A stretch of DNA of 64,000 bases from Bin87 sp965243255 (GCA_965243255.1 CBDEUH010000004.1:868001-932000); one strand, 5' to 3'. Positions 7,293 to 16,763 are shown, counted from the stretch's first letter. Translations and numbers: made by a program. Notes: a model not told the origin generated them from the letters alone.

Positions 7293-8309
7293 GTGTTGCC
7301 ACAGGACCCAGAGCAGGCACCCGCCACTAGCTCGCCACTCAAAGCCAAAGCCAACCTCACCCCAGAGCAACTGAGCAGAATGGGTGAAGCTTACGCCCAC
7401 GCTCAGGCTGCTGGGACCGCCAGGGTATACCTATCCCACTGGGTCAACTTCAAGGCTTGGTGCGAAGCTAACGGTCATTGCCACCTCCCGGCAGGCTACG
7501 AAGTAGTCGCCGCCTACATGACTGAGCGCGCCCTCGTTGTCTCCGTCGCATCTCTGCGCATCGCGCAGGCTGCCATCCGCTCCTACCACGAAGATGCCAA
7601 CCTCCCATCACCCACAACTCACCCCTACTTCCAAAAAGTAATGAAGGGTCTGGCTAAAATCCACGGACGAGCCGCAAAGCAGGTAACAGGCATCGACCAA
7701 GACGCCTTCAACACCATCATCGAACACGCCTTTACACCACGTACATCTGAATCCGGCACCGCAACGGAGACCCAACAAGAAGCCGACCGTCGCGCCACCC
7801 TCGACATTGCGCTGATCAGCTTCATGCGCGATGCCATGCTGCGACGCTCAGAGGCAGCCAACGCCGAATGGCAACACGTAGGCGTGGCACCGGACGGTGC
7901 CTTCGTCCTGGAAATACCGACCGCAAAGACGGACCATTTCGGAGATGGCGCCAGCCAGTTCCTGTCCTTTTTCACCGTCCAAGCTCTCGCTAACATGCTC
8001 CAGCTACGGGGCGGCGACCCGCCTGAACCTGGAGACAAGATCTTTGGCATTGGCGAGCGTCAGATAGCCAACCACATCAAAGCGGCGGCCCAACACGCCG
8101 GGCTTGCGGGCCGCTTCAGCGGCCACTCTCCGAGAGTGGGTATGGCCATCGATCTGGGCGTGGCCGAAACGGAGCTTCCCGCTTTGGCCCAAGCCGGCCG
8201 CTGGGATTCCGCAAAAAACGCGTTGGCCTACATCCGGGGTATCCCAGCCAGTAACAACGCCGTAGCAAATTGGTACGAACGAAACGACACCCAAGACACT
8301 ACGCGCTAG
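7293..8309 (+). CDS. Tyrosine recombinase, small partner of pair 1
   Basis: 338 residues from GTG 7293 (GGAGCAGAGGA upstream). The frame is open from 7221, but the promoter and palindrome lie in that stretch. An N-terminal SAM-like core-binding domain (about residues 20-110: RVYLSHWVNFKAWCEANG ... VVAAYMTERA) is followed by a catalytic domain: ALISFMRDAMLRRSEA (Arg), PTAKTDHFGDG (Lys), FSGHSPRVGMAIDL (His-x-x-Arg), AQAGRW and a tyrosine in NALAYIRG or NWYERN. All catalytic classes are present. It is followed after 10 bases by a 646-aa recombinase. The arrangement recalls the Tn554 TnpA/TnpB pair (about 361 and 630 aa) in size, though sequence relation to Tn554 cannot be asserted here. Confidence 0.88.
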   Translation: MLPQDPEQAPATSSPLKAKANLTPEQLSRMGEAYAHAQAAGTARVYLSHWVNFKAWCEANGHCHLPAGYEVVAAYMTERALVVSVASLRIAQAAIRSYHEDANLPSPTTHPYFQKVMKGLAKIHGRAAKQVTGIDQDAFNTIIEHAFTPRTSESGTATETQQEADRRATLDIALISFMRDAMLRRSEAANAEWQHVGVAPDGAFVLEIPTAKTDHFGDGASQFLSFFTVQALANMLQLRGGDPPEPGDKIFGIGERQIANHIKAAAQHAGLAGRFSGHSPRVGMAIDLGVAETELPALAQAGRWDSAKNALAYIRGIPASNNAVANWYERNDTQDTTR

Positions 8310-8319
8310 GCCCGCCACC

Positions 8320-10260
8320 TTGAACCTCAGCCAACTACCCATCTCGCCCACGGCCGTCGCCGCTTTCGAGGCAGCCGGCTTGAAGCCAGCCACAATCCTT
8401 ATTTACACCGCACGCTGGAAACGGTGGGAAGCATGGTGCACGGGCAACGACGTCGACCCGCTGGCCGCCACATATGAAGATTACCTCAAGTTCCTCGCGG
8501 AAAACGAACCAAGCTGGGCCAAGGCCACGGTAAAGATGCTATCCAATGCCATGTCCTGCGTCTATCGCTACCTGGGCAAAAACAGTCCCTCCCAGCCTGC
8601 CCGGCAAGTTGGCGCCGTGACCACCGCTTTCCACCAGACCTGGTTCAACAAATTCCGCGCGTGGTGCGAAGCCCGCGGCAAGACGCCAATACCGGCCCAG
8701 CCGCAGGACGTCGTCGCCTTCCTGACGGCAGCCTCCCAATCCTACGCGCCGTACAACACCAGAATAGCCCGCGCCGCCATCGGGTGGCACCACCAAAACG
8801 AAGGGTACCCCACCCCCACCGACTACCCGGAAGTCCACCACATGATGGCCGACCTGAAAGACCATCATCCACGTGGCAGCATTCTAACCCTCAAAACGGT
8901 CCATGGCCGCGAACGCCACCGGAAAATGTGGGCCACGTGGTCCCAAGAGCACGGCATCGACCCCTACAATCCAACGCCGGACGACCTCTGTGCGTACGTC
9001 CAGCACCATGCCGAACGCGTCCTGCGCGTCACGGTACGTGAATACGTCAGCAGCATCGCTGCCATGCTCGACGACCCATCTCTCGTTCGATCCGACTCCG
9101 TAAAGAAAGCGATTGCCGCTGTCCCGAAGACACGACCCGTCCAGAGACCGTCCACCTCGGTCCAACAAGAGGTGGCAGCCGAGATTCAGCGATTCATGGA
9201 ACTGATACCTTCCAGCGAACTCTGGAACGGCAAAGTTCCAAAGTACCTGAAGCCAGAACAGCACAACCGAATCAGGCAAGCCATGGTGGCAGCCGACGTC
9301 ACTCGGGAAACCCTACACACCTACATACGAACCGGCTGGATCCCCATGAAAAGATGGTGCCAAGCCATGGGGATTGCCATTGAAACCGCTGAGGCCGGAG
9401 ACGTGGCGGCTTTCCTTTGCGAACTGTCGGAAAGGGTCTCACCCACCTCAGCTACATCCGCCCGAACCGCCCTCGCATACTGCTTCCAACAGTTCAGACC
9501 ACTCGACAACCCCGCAAACAACCTCGACGTGCGCAAGGCCGTCCAAGGCCTACGACGCGAACGCCCGCGCCCACCTGCCCAGGTGGATCCCATCACGGAA
9601 ACCGAATTTGTACTGATCAGAGCTACCGCGCATCGTCCCAGACACAAGGAGAGACCCCACGACACTCGACTCCGGGCCGCTGTCGACATAGCCATGATTG
9701 GCACCATGCGCGACTCCATGCTACGTGGAAAGGAAGCCGCCGAAGCACTGTGGTGCCACGTTATGTGGAACAAAAACGGTACCGGAACGCTAACCATACC
9801 CCGTTCCAAGACGGACCAGTTCGCCGAAGGCGCAGCCGGACACCTGTCCAAACGGACCATGAACGACCTCAGCACGATGCGGCAAGCCATGCTCGAAATG
9901 GGCATCCAAATCGCCGAAGATGACCTCATATTCCGGATGTCTATCAAGGTGCTTCCCAGACGCATCAAGGACGCCTGCCACGCGGCAGGCCTCCGTGGGC
10001 GCTACGCTAGCCACAGTCCAAGGGTGGGCATGACCCAGGACCTGGCGATGTCCAACACTGGCGAGGTCAAACTAGCACAAGCCGGACGCTGGAAAAACGG
10101 CAAGATGCCCGTCTACTACGCCCGTAAAATCAAGGCCTCCAAAAACGCCGTCGCCAACTGGTACGCCCGCAACCAGAACAATGGCAAAGCGAAGCAAACG
10201 AATCCTCTGAGTGCCTACGGCCTCATCATGTCTCACGCCGAAACCAAAACGGGGCACTGA
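8320..10260 (+). CDS. Tyrosine recombinase with four tandem core-binding repeats, pair 1
   Basis: 646 residues from TTG 8320, 10 bases after the upstream stop. The N-terminal two thirds read as four copies of the SAM-like core-binding unit, each with a W..WC...G pattern, a 'D(V/L)..FL' element and a later helix: about residues 25-80 (WKRWEAWCTGND), 95-170 (FNKFRAWCEARGK), 200-260 (WATWSQEHGIDP) and 335-420 (PMKRWCQAMGIA). One catalytic domain follows: MIGTMRDSMLRGKEA, PRSKTDQFAEG, YASHSPRVGMTQDL, AQAGRWKNGKMPVYYARKI. Such a multi-repeat N-terminus is unusual for the family, where one core-binding domain is normal. It may bind extended DNA ends or repeats. Paralogue: 23859-25823. Confidence 0.88.
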   Translation: MNLSQLPISPTAVAAFEAAGLKPATILIYTARWKRWEAWCTGNDVDPLAATYEDYLKFLAENEPSWAKATVKMLSNAMSCVYRYLGKNSPSQPARQVGAVTTAFHQTWFNKFRAWCEARGKTPIPAQPQDVVAFLTAASQSYAPYNTRIARAAIGWHHQNEGYPTPTDYPEVHHMMADLKDHHPRGSILTLKTVHGRERHRKMWATWSQEHGIDPYNPTPDDLCAYVQHHAERVLRVTVREYVSSIAAMLDDPSLVRSDSVKKAIAAVPKTRPVQRPSTSVQQEVAAEIQRFMELIPSSELWNGKVPKYLKPEQHNRIRQAMVAADVTRETLHTYIRTGWIPMKRWCQAMGIAIETAEAGDVAAFLCELSERVSPTSATSARTALAYCFQQFRPLDNPANNLDVRKAVQGLRRERPRPPAQVDPITETEFVLIRATAHRPRHKERPHDTRLRAAVDIAMIGTMRDSMLRGKEAAEALWCHVMWNKNGTGTLTIPRSKTDQFAEGAAGHLSKRTMNDLSTMRQAMLEMGIQIAEDDLIFRMSIKVLPRRIKDACHAAGLRGRYASHSPRVGMTQDLAMSNTGEVKLAQAGRWKNGKMPVYYARKIKASKNAVANWYARNQNNGKAKQTNPLSAYGLIMSHAETKTGH

Positions 10261-10324
10261 CGGCGCTCTACGACCCCACACACATCTAGGTCAGGCGACC
10301 AGGGAAGCAGCAATAGAAGCTACC

Positions 10325-10444
10325 ATGCCATTCCCGAAGGGTGACGGCCACCGGAACGAAGCCTACGAACACCTCTGGCTGCTGGACCGCCAGTCCTCTT
10401 CGACCGAGCCGAACGGCTACCTCACTCGCAACAGCTATTTCTGA
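10325..10444 (+). CDS. Possible 39-residue ORF
   Basis: A short frame (MPFPKGDGHRNEAYEHLW..., 39 residues) lies between the recombinase pair and the MNT-HEPN gene. It has no good ribosome site and no recognised family; kept only because its composition is not low-complexity. Confidence 0.2.
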   Translation: MPFPKGDGHRNEAYEHLWLLDRQSSSTEPNGYLTRNSYF

Positions 10445-10517
10445 CAACAACCCCGCATAGCGGCCGCCAAGAGCGACCCAACTTGGTGCGCAGCCGACGC
10501 CCATGAAAGGTGGCGTA

Positions 10518-11309
10518 ATGAACCAAGGTAACCCAGACCCCGCCGCATTGGCAGTAGCCGAGATCGTACGGGAAACGCTGAATGTCCCCGCGGTGCTCCT
10601 ATTCGGCTCCAGGGCCAGGGGCGACTACCGCCCCGACTCCGACATTGACATCATGGTCCCGTTGGCCGGTTGCCGCGACGAGATGGAGATCAGGAAACTC
10701 AACGCAAGCCTCCAAGGTCTCGCGGCTGGACACTACCACCAATCAGTGTCCATCGGAGTAGTTCCCTTGCATCCAGGTCGGATTCGACGGATGAAGCACT
10801 CCGTCAACGACCTCACCGCCAGGGCATGTCGAGAAGGTCTCGTAGTGGGTGAAGATGACGGCCTTTTCCGGCAGGAACCGGACAACCAGGTCATGGAGGC
10901 CCTGCATGCTCGATGGCTGTACCGATCAGCGATGGGCGAATTGCAAGAAGTCGCCTTGGCGCGTAGGGAGGGAGACTTACCCGCCCTGATCGGCATCATG
11001 GCAGCCCGTTGCATCTACTACGCCCTGCAAACCATCGTGTCGGCGTACGGAGAGTGTGTTCCTCGAGGCTGCACCATCGAAACCGCTACCGCTCTCGCCA
11101 AACGCGTCGCGCCAGACGCCGACCTTGAGACTACCATTCCACTGTGGGTGTACGCACAGTATCAGGAAACCCCGCCGGACCCTAAGCGGCCAATCGAAAC
11201 CTGGGATCAACTCACCGCCACCATTCGCAAAGACGTCAGGAAAATCGCCGCCAACGTGCCGGACCTGCGGAGCCGCTTCACCCACCGGAAGCGCCGACGT
11301 CGGCGTTAA
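10518..11309 (+). CDS. MNT-HEPN fusion nucleotidyltransferase, copy 1
   Basis: 263 residues from ATG 10518 (AAAGGTGGCGTA upstream; an in-frame ATG at 10503 is also possible). Residues 25-45 contain the minimal nucleotidyltransferase signature GSRARGDYRPDSDIDI, with the two metal-binding aspartates, and the later SVSIGVVPL strand. The C-terminal half (about 125-245) is an all-helical HEPN-like domain (LYRSAMGELQEVALARREGD, MAARCIYYALQTIVSAYG). In two-gene MNT/HEPN toxin-antitoxin modules the MNT AMPylates the HEPN ribonuclease; here both are in one chain, so it may be a fused module or a self-controlled toxin. No clear Rx4-6H motif is visible in this copy. Its N-terminus aligns with the gene at 62573-63445 (both start MN..N.PDP). 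Confidence 0.82.
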   Translation: MNQGNPDPAALAVAEIVRETLNVPAVLLFGSRARGDYRPDSDIDIMVPLAGCRDEMEIRKLNASLQGLAAGHYHQSVSIGVVPLHPGRIRRMKHSVNDLTARACREGLVVGEDDGLFRQEPDNQVMEALHARWLYRSAMGELQEVALARREGDLPALIGIMAARCIYYALQTIVSAYGECVPRGCTIETATALAKRVAPDADLETTIPLWVYAQYQETPPDPKRPIETWDQLTATIRKDVRKIAANVPDLRSRFTHRKRRRRR

Positions 11310-11959
11310 AGGATTGTGTTGACCGGCACCATCAGAAATCGGAGAGCCGAATGCTATGGAAAATTCGTTCGCTGGCGCGAGCCAATCATCGAAAAGTGCT
11401 TCTTCAACGGCAAACACGGATGGCGGCCACCCATGCTTCGCTACTCGAAAACGGAGACTGTGCGCACGTCTCACGACGGGTGGCGCCCAAAAGAGGCGCC
11501 GGAGTTCTTCGCCAGGTTCAATCTTGGGTGGCACCCCACCCTTGCGGCAGCCCACCTACCGGTGAAGCATCTAAATAGTGGTCGTACTGCGTCCCAAGAC
11601 GCGCCAGCCACCCTGACAACTTCAACCGACCCCAACGCCATGCCTCGGCAGCAACTGATTCGCCACAACTAGAAGGTCTTTCCTGACTACCCGTTCGAGC
11701 CACCCGAAAACCGCTCCGACGACGAAATTCTCAGACCGAAACACAAAATTCCCGCCGTACCGGCTATTCAATGAAATGGATTCGAAAGGAGTACCGTTGC
11801 GCCAATTTCCATTGAGGCCCTTGTACGCCGAATGGAGGTAAAATCGGGGACATTCGAGGAATGGAGAACGCCACCTCTCCGCCAAACCGCCGGCAAATGA
11901 TCGGTACAGCATCCGGCCACCGTGGGCCGACCTCACCCTCACCAACCATTGGAGTCCAC
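11310..11959. other. No convincing gene
   Basis: Several overlapping short frames exist on the + strand (for example 11316-11672), but none has a ribosome site or family resemblance. The stretch is AT-richer towards 11740-11850. Nothing further seen. Confidence 0.5.
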
Positions 11960-13342
11960 ATGACACCGACAATTCCGTACCTCCTAGCTGAGGATCTGAA
12001 TGCCCACCTTCTCCTGGCCACCAGCCAGCTCGACTTCCTGCTGGACGAGGCCGACCACCATTTGGAACACGGCCAGGCTGACGCCCTGCAGGCCTTCACC
12101 AAGAGTTTGGAAGCGCCCTTTGATTACCTTGCCGAGCTCGCTGCCCCGCTGGAGGAGACATACGCCCAAAGCAACACCCCGTATCGGGAGAGCATCCGGC
12201 AACGCGCCGAGCGGCGGTTGCACGACGTCAAAGAACGCATCCACACGTCCGGCTTGAATGCCTACGCTTCAGACAGCTTCGCCATGACGACAGAGGACGG
12301 AGTGGTGACCGTTTTTCTCCTGTACACCGTGCTCAATGCCCTTGCCGGATACGCCGCCCAGAGAACCCTGGCGGAAGCTGTCTACAACCAGTCAATTCCA
12401 CCGGAACAACGCTGGGCCAATCTGTGCGCCCTCTACGAATCCATGGCGCTCACTCGAAAATATTTCCAAGGTCCATCGGAACTTGTGGAGCAACTCAAGC
12501 AGTTGACTACGGATCACGACCTGGCCTGGATGCGCCTCGACCAACTGATGACCGAGGCGCTTGAGGAAGAGTTGCCACAATTCGCAGCCATGGCCGCCCT
12601 CTGCCGCGACTCGGGTATCACCCACCCCAGCCCGCGCAGCCTCGACTGTCCGGACGCCGTCAGGGTCATGGCCAAGCACCACCAACCAGAAAATGAATGG
12701 GAACTCGGCGCGTGGTACTTTGAAACCGACGAGTACGGCCTGCTTGGGATCATCAGGTTCGACCACAACGGAGAACGCCACGTCAAGACCATCGCCGAGC
12801 CCTATCCCGACGGATATCCTCCGAACTTGGTCCAAGACCAGATGTTTGACCTACTTTACTCCCTGGATGAGGCTTCAGTGAATGACAACCCCAACTTCAA
12901 GCACCTTTACGTGACCGCGAACGCGATGTACGAAGCCGCAACCCAGGGCATGCACACCTTGTCGTACCTTCACCTTGAAGTGTTCATGGACGAAGTCCGT
13001 GAACAACTGGACGACCAGACCGTGGGCGACTATATCTTCCGCTCTGCGACCGTCCATAATCGCGACTTGGGCATACTGATGAGCCCACCAGGCACCGAAC
13101 CGCCGCCGCTGGCGAATCCCCAACAGGCAGCTGCCATTCTGGCGGCCGCCCGCGACAGCGGCATGAGCAATACCCAACTCTGGGAACTAGCTTTAGTAAT
13201 GGGCGTCAAGCCAGAGGAACACGGCCTAGCGGCGCCTCGCATCAACAGGGAGTTGTTGTATACCCTGAACCAGTCTTCCGATATGTTCGGCATCCCACAG
13301 ATCCTGGTGGACAGGCTGACCGATGCCTTGCGCGTGCGCTAA
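11960..13342 (+). CDS. Large orphan protein, function unknown
   Basis: 460 residues from ATG 11960, preceded by TTGGAGTCCAC. The open frame continues up to 11861, but the ribosome site favours this start. The N-terminal 250 residues are helical and acidic (LLLATSQLDFLLDEADHHLEHG, LYTVLNALAGYAAQRTLAEAVYNQ), and a middle segment around 245-280 contains WELGAWYFETDEYGLLGIIRFD, which looks like a small beta domain. The C-terminal part is helical again. No signal peptide, no membrane helix, no catalytic motif recognised. It is alone between the MNT-HEPN gene and the deletion derivative of a recombinase element, so it is probably island cargo. Confidence 0.72.
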   Translation: MTPTIPYLLAEDLNAHLLLATSQLDFLLDEADHHLEHGQADALQAFTKSLEAPFDYLAELAAPLEETYAQSNTPYRESIRQRAERRLHDVKERIHTSGLNAYASDSFAMTTEDGVVTVFLLYTVLNALAGYAAQRTLAEAVYNQSIPPEQRWANLCALYESMALTRKYFQGPSELVEQLKQLTTDHDLAWMRLDQLMTEALEEELPQFAAMAALCRDSGITHPSPRSLDCPDAVRVMAKHHQPENEWELGAWYFETDEYGLLGIIRFDHNGERHVKTIAEPYPDGYPPNLVQDQMFDLLYSLDEASVNDNPNFKHLYVTANAMYEAATQGMHTLSYLHLEVFMDEVREQLDDQTVGDYIFRSATVHNRDLGILMSPPGTEPPPLANPQQAAAILAAARDSGMSNTQLWELALVMGVKPEEHGLAAPRINRELLYTLNQSSDMFGIPQILVDRLTDALRVR

Positions 13343-13394
13343 CGGCATCAAATCCCGATGGTACCCGACGTGGCGGTCTTTTCATGACTGCCTT

Positions 13395-13802
13395 AATCCG
13401 ACGGTCGCAACGTAGGCACCAGCCGGCATCCGGGGGCAGTTGCCAACCGTTCTCATGTCCCGAACCGCGTGCTCTGCTTTCCAACCCAGACGGCCTGCGC
13501 TACCGCCGCCGCCCCACGTCCGCCATGCCAACTGCCACCGTCTGCCTGCCGCTACCCGTCAGCGAAGGACCAAGGCTCCAAACGGCCAACCACCAACGTC
13601 CCCCGAAGCCAGCCACCCGCGGCAACGGAAATCCGGTGAGGTACAGCGGCCGCTATCGCAATGCGGTGGCCACATTCTGAAGTAACCAAGCTCACGCGGC
13701 TGGTGGCGGAGGCTAGCGCCAGGTTGGCGGAAATCGAGGAAACGATGCTGCCGACCAGGGACGATTCCGCCAACCAAACGCGCTCACCGACCGGAGCCTG
13801 GC
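13395..13802. mobile_element. Deletion derivative of the second recombinase element (both ends, no interior)
   Basis: Positions 13395-13484 align without gaps to 23801-23890 (about 70 of 90 identical by eye). That stretch covers the last codons and 3' flank of the large recombinase; the reverse strand still spells VGKQSTRFGT-stop beside GIGKQSMQFGM-stop in the intact copy. Positions 13683-13755 align without gaps to 28091-28163 (about 60 of 73), and matches (ACGATTCC, GAGCC) continue to about 13800/28206 at constant offset. The two blocks are 199 bp apart here and 4.2 kb apart in the intact element, same relative orientation. This is best read as a non-autonomous remnant that lost the recombinase genes. 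The small + strand frame at 13661-13969 overlaps the right block and is not called as a gene. Confidence 0.6.
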
Positions 13803-13962
13803 TCCGCGTGGACGATTTACCGAACGTTATGGGCTTTGCCTCCACTCCCAGCCCAACGAGCGGTTCTTGGCTTTGCGATTCGTGCCCCGAAGTCTCGCAA
13901 TTTCCCACTAGCTGGATTTACAACAGCTCCACCTGGTCCCGGACAGGTCAGCGGCTCGCGGC

Positions 13963-14066
13963 AAATTGATGCCGACGGCCGGTGGCGCCTATGCGCATTC
14001 CCATGAAACAATAATGGCGTCGCTGACCGACAGCGACGTCGGCTGTTCCTCACAGACAAAGCGGCC
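13963..14066 (+). repeat. 104-bp dispersed repeat, copy A
   Basis: Begins AAATTGATG and has GCCGGTGGCG at offset 15, CGCTGACCGACAGCGACG near offset 58-75 and ends AAAGCGGCC. It aligns over its whole length without gaps to copy B (18478-18581) and with small compensating indels to copy C (63477-63580). It does not encode a consistent protein in any frame. Role unknown; possible structured RNA, recombination site or end of a mobile unit. Confidence 0.7.
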
Positions 14067-14251
14067 AATTTCGTTACTCACCCTGGCGGCCAAGATTCGT
14101 CCACATGGCTGCCAGGAGGGGCGCATACCCGGCGGATGAGCCGAAACGCAACAAGCGAGACGCCATGAATTGGCTACGCCATTTGTGGCAGGCCAACCGA
14201 CCCATCACCCACCTGTACCCCAGTGCCCGTACCGGCCGCAAGGAAACGACG

Positions 14252-14569
14252 ATGGCAAACTGTCGCGACTACCGACATCTAACCCTGGGCCTCGACGAAG
14301 GGTCCTGGCGCACCAACGCCCTGCCCACCGCCCACGGCAACCCGTCATTCGAACTGGCTCGTAGCGTCGTGCTCGCCCACATCAGCGAAAGCCTGAACCT
14401 TATCTTCTCCACCACCAACGTTCAAAGACCACATTGGTGCGCGCATTGGGGCTACTGGCTGGCGATTGAACACGACGAGGAGATCAGCGCCTGCAACTAC
14501 GTCGGTTTGGTGCCGAGCGTCACCAATCCCGTAATCTTGTACCAGCCCACTGACCTGCTGCCGTTCTGA
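14252..14569 (+). CDS. Small orphan protein
   Basis: 105 residues from ATG 14252, with AAGGA 8 bases upstream; the frame is open upstream to 14105 with alternative ATG 14165. Contains SFELARSVVLAHISESLNLIF and a Trp-rich centre (HWCAHWGYWLAIEHDEE). No family recognised. It follows repeat copy A by about 185 bp. Confidence 0.5.
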   Translation: MANCRDYRHLTLGLDEGSWRTNALPTAHGNPSFELARSVVLAHISESLNLIFSTTNVQRPHWCAHWGYWLAIEHDEEISACNYVGLVPSVTNPVILYQPTDLLPF

Positions 14570-15324
14570 GCCACCAGGCAACTTCTAACCGTTGACAGCG
14601 CCAGAGCAAGCGCTGCACCCCACCGCCGGATGAACGGTTGCCGCAGTCACATGACCACCAATGTCCGTGACAGGCGACGCGGTTGCAGACTCGGCGTCGC
14701 ACCCACGGTGCCAGATGAGCTCCGCTGGATCGTTAACTGAGGAACGCCGCGCTAGTCCCCTTTCAAGACGCCGATCCCGTAGCCCTTGGTGAAGTAGGCT
14801 TGTTCCAGAACCTCGGCTTGGGGGTGGGGCGAGACCGCCACATTCCGAGCACGGCATCCGGCCGCTCATTGAATTCAAGGTCGGGTTAGCTTCGCGGCTC
14901 CTGCATCCTCCAGGCTACGGCAGATGAGGCGAAACGCCTCGAACCTGCCGTAACTGCGGTACGCCAGCATCTCGCTGCAACCACGAGACGCTTCTTTTTC
15001 GCATCGCCAACCACGCCGCGAACGTTGACATCTACCGAAACCCACACCCGGACAGTATCCCAGTTTGCACCATTTTTTCCTGTGCCTTCACCGGCGCGCA
15101 CTGCGTGCCCCGGCGTGGGAGGCCTCTCGCCAGGATCCCAGCCCATCAGGATGTCGCTACCAGCGTCCGATGCCAAATCGCGGTGGCATTTTCGCTAGGT
15201 GCCTGCACAGATGGAATTGGTGGCAAAAACATGCCCGGGAAGCACGTAATGTTTCCGCTTTTGAAAACAACACACGGGAATGTCCGGCATACTCCGGATA
15301 CCACACCCACGGAGGTAAATATCC
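14570..15324. other. No convincing gene; leader of AlpA copy 2 at the end
   Basis: Only short overlapping frames are present. A reverse frame at 14585-14878 has several Cys and His residues but no ribosome site. The last 60 bases (GGCATACTCCGG ... CACGGAGGTA) match the leader of the first AlpA gene (6550-6580), suggesting a shared promoter with CATACT as the -10 box. Confidence 0.45.
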
Positions 15325-15549
15325 ATGACTGAACCTGAATCCGACCGCGCGCTGCGCCGCCATGAAGTCGAGCGGCTTTGCGGCTTGGCAACCAGCACCA
15401 TTTACCGAAAAATGCGTGACGGGACCTTCCCCAAATGCATCAAAGTCGGCGACCGAGCCGTGCGTTGGTGGGAGTCAGAAGTTATGCGGTGGCTCTCGGA
15501 ACGCCCGCGCGCCAGTGGCATCAACGACGAACCTCCCCCTTCAGAATAG
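15325..15549 (+). CDS. AlpA-like HTH regulator, copy 2
   Basis: 74 residues from ATG 15325 with CGGAGGTA a few bases upstream. Same winged-helix fold as copy 1: LRRHEVERLCGLATSTIYRK, DGTFPKCIKVGDRAVRW, ESEVMRWLSER. The first 60 residues of the two copies are nearly identical, and diverge only in the tail. No integrase follows it here, so it may be a stranded duplicate from a second integrative element or control the genes to its right. Confidence 0.88.
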   Translation: MTEPESDRALRRHEVERLCGLATSTIYRKMRDGTFPKCIKVGDRAVRWWESEVMRWLSERPRASGINDEPPPSE

Positions 15550-16382
15550 TCGGTGACTCCTTGCCGGAAGGTCCCAAACCCATGCCCCGTCGAAACCACA
15601 CGAGGGCGTACGGAATTCTGGATTGCCAGGGCGACAGCGGCCAAATATGCCAGGCTTGCAGTGAACTACGAGCTCCAACAGGAGCCCACGCATTGACTTG
15701 CAACAAATGGTTCTGCCGTCCCGTGATCAACCACCTCACCATCCTCAATACCGACCACTGACCACGGTCCCAAACCGACCACGACGCGGAGCCAAACCCC
15801 ACCGTCCGACCGCGTCCCTAACATGGCGAGGAATCAGCAATGAGCTGCGCAGGGTGCAAACTTTCCACGACCTGCCGGAATAGTCTATCAATTACGCAGA
15901 GGTCAGGCCGTTGCCCAGGGCGCAATGATGCCTTTTGGCGCCTACTGCTACAGACAAGGGTTTCCTGAACTGCGCTTAGCACCGATCAAAACCGTCACTT
16001 CACAAACTGCAACGACCGGCCGGAGATGGCAACAAGTTGGGCTCGGAACCGATCCAGGTTGTCACCTCGATGTACGGAGTACCCAGACATGAGCAGCGGA
16101 GATCTGGCAGGGGTAAAGCGCTGGATCAGCCCGGCGCTCAACGCCCTCATCGTGGATGAATTCTATGGCGTCAACACTTTGCAATTCGTGGGGTCGAGCC
16201 ATTGCTTTGGCGGGCTCCAAGCGGACGCCCCTGCCGAGCAATGTCGGCGTGTTGTGTAGCCAGAACACCGACGACCAGCATGGCGGTCAGCCCATTGGCC
16301 TCCAAAGCGAGAAGTCCATGGGCGGTGGTGATTCCCCAGCGTTTCAACTCAGGTAGGACGACCCACGGCGTGGCGCCCTCTA
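15550..16382. other. No convincing gene
   Basis: Short frames on both strands only, with no ribosome sites and no recognisable motif. No repeat from elsewhere in the window was found here. Confidence 0.45.
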
Positions 16383-16763
16383 TCAACGCAGGGCAGGCCG
16401 TTTGACCCCGTACCGCTCCAGATGGACTGCGTCTAGAATCTGCGACACCCGTTGCCTAGTGATACCGTACTCTATCGCCGCTGCCATACCCGTGAGTTCG
16501 CCCAGTTCCACCACCCGTCGGTAAATCTCTGCGTTTCTCGATTTCGTCTCGTGTTGGTGGACTACACGCTTACGGGCAGCCCCAGTCTGCCTGGCGTACT
16601 CTTCGGTCAGGATCTCGCTGATGCGGCTCTGAGTCAGTCCGTACTCAGCCGCTGCATCCTTTTCCGTCATTTTCCGGCTGACGAAAACGCGATCGTAAAT
16701 CTCCGCGTCCCGCTCGGCGTGGCACCGTCGGTGCGGCTTACGGGGGCGTTTTATGTCAACCAT
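16383..16763 (-). CDS. Double helix-turn-helix protein, copy 1
   Basis: 126 residues from ATG 16763 (AAGGGGGC upstream). It holds two related HTH units: RDAEIYDRVFVSRKMTEKDA.. ending GLTQSRISEILTEEY (about 18-55), and RNAEIYRRVVELGELTGMAA.. ending GITRQRVSQIL (about 78-112). The 'YG(L/I)T..R(I/V)S.IL' segments are recognition helices as in sigma-70 region 4-like or phage repressor HTHs. The C-terminal half is almost the same as the gene at the right window edge (63694-64000). Likely a DNA-binding regulator of accessory genes; target unknown. Confidence 0.8.
   Translation of the reverse strand: MVDIKRPRKPHRRCHAERDAEIYDRVFVSRKMTEKDAAAEYGLTQSRISEILTEEYARQTGAARKRVVHQHETKSRNAEIYRRVVELGELTGMAAAIEYGITRQRVSQILDAVHLERYGVKRPALR

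Noticed and set aside
11316..11672. 118-codon frame after the MNT-HEPN gene
   Set aside because: No ribosome site and no family; two other + strand frames overlap it with similar quality.
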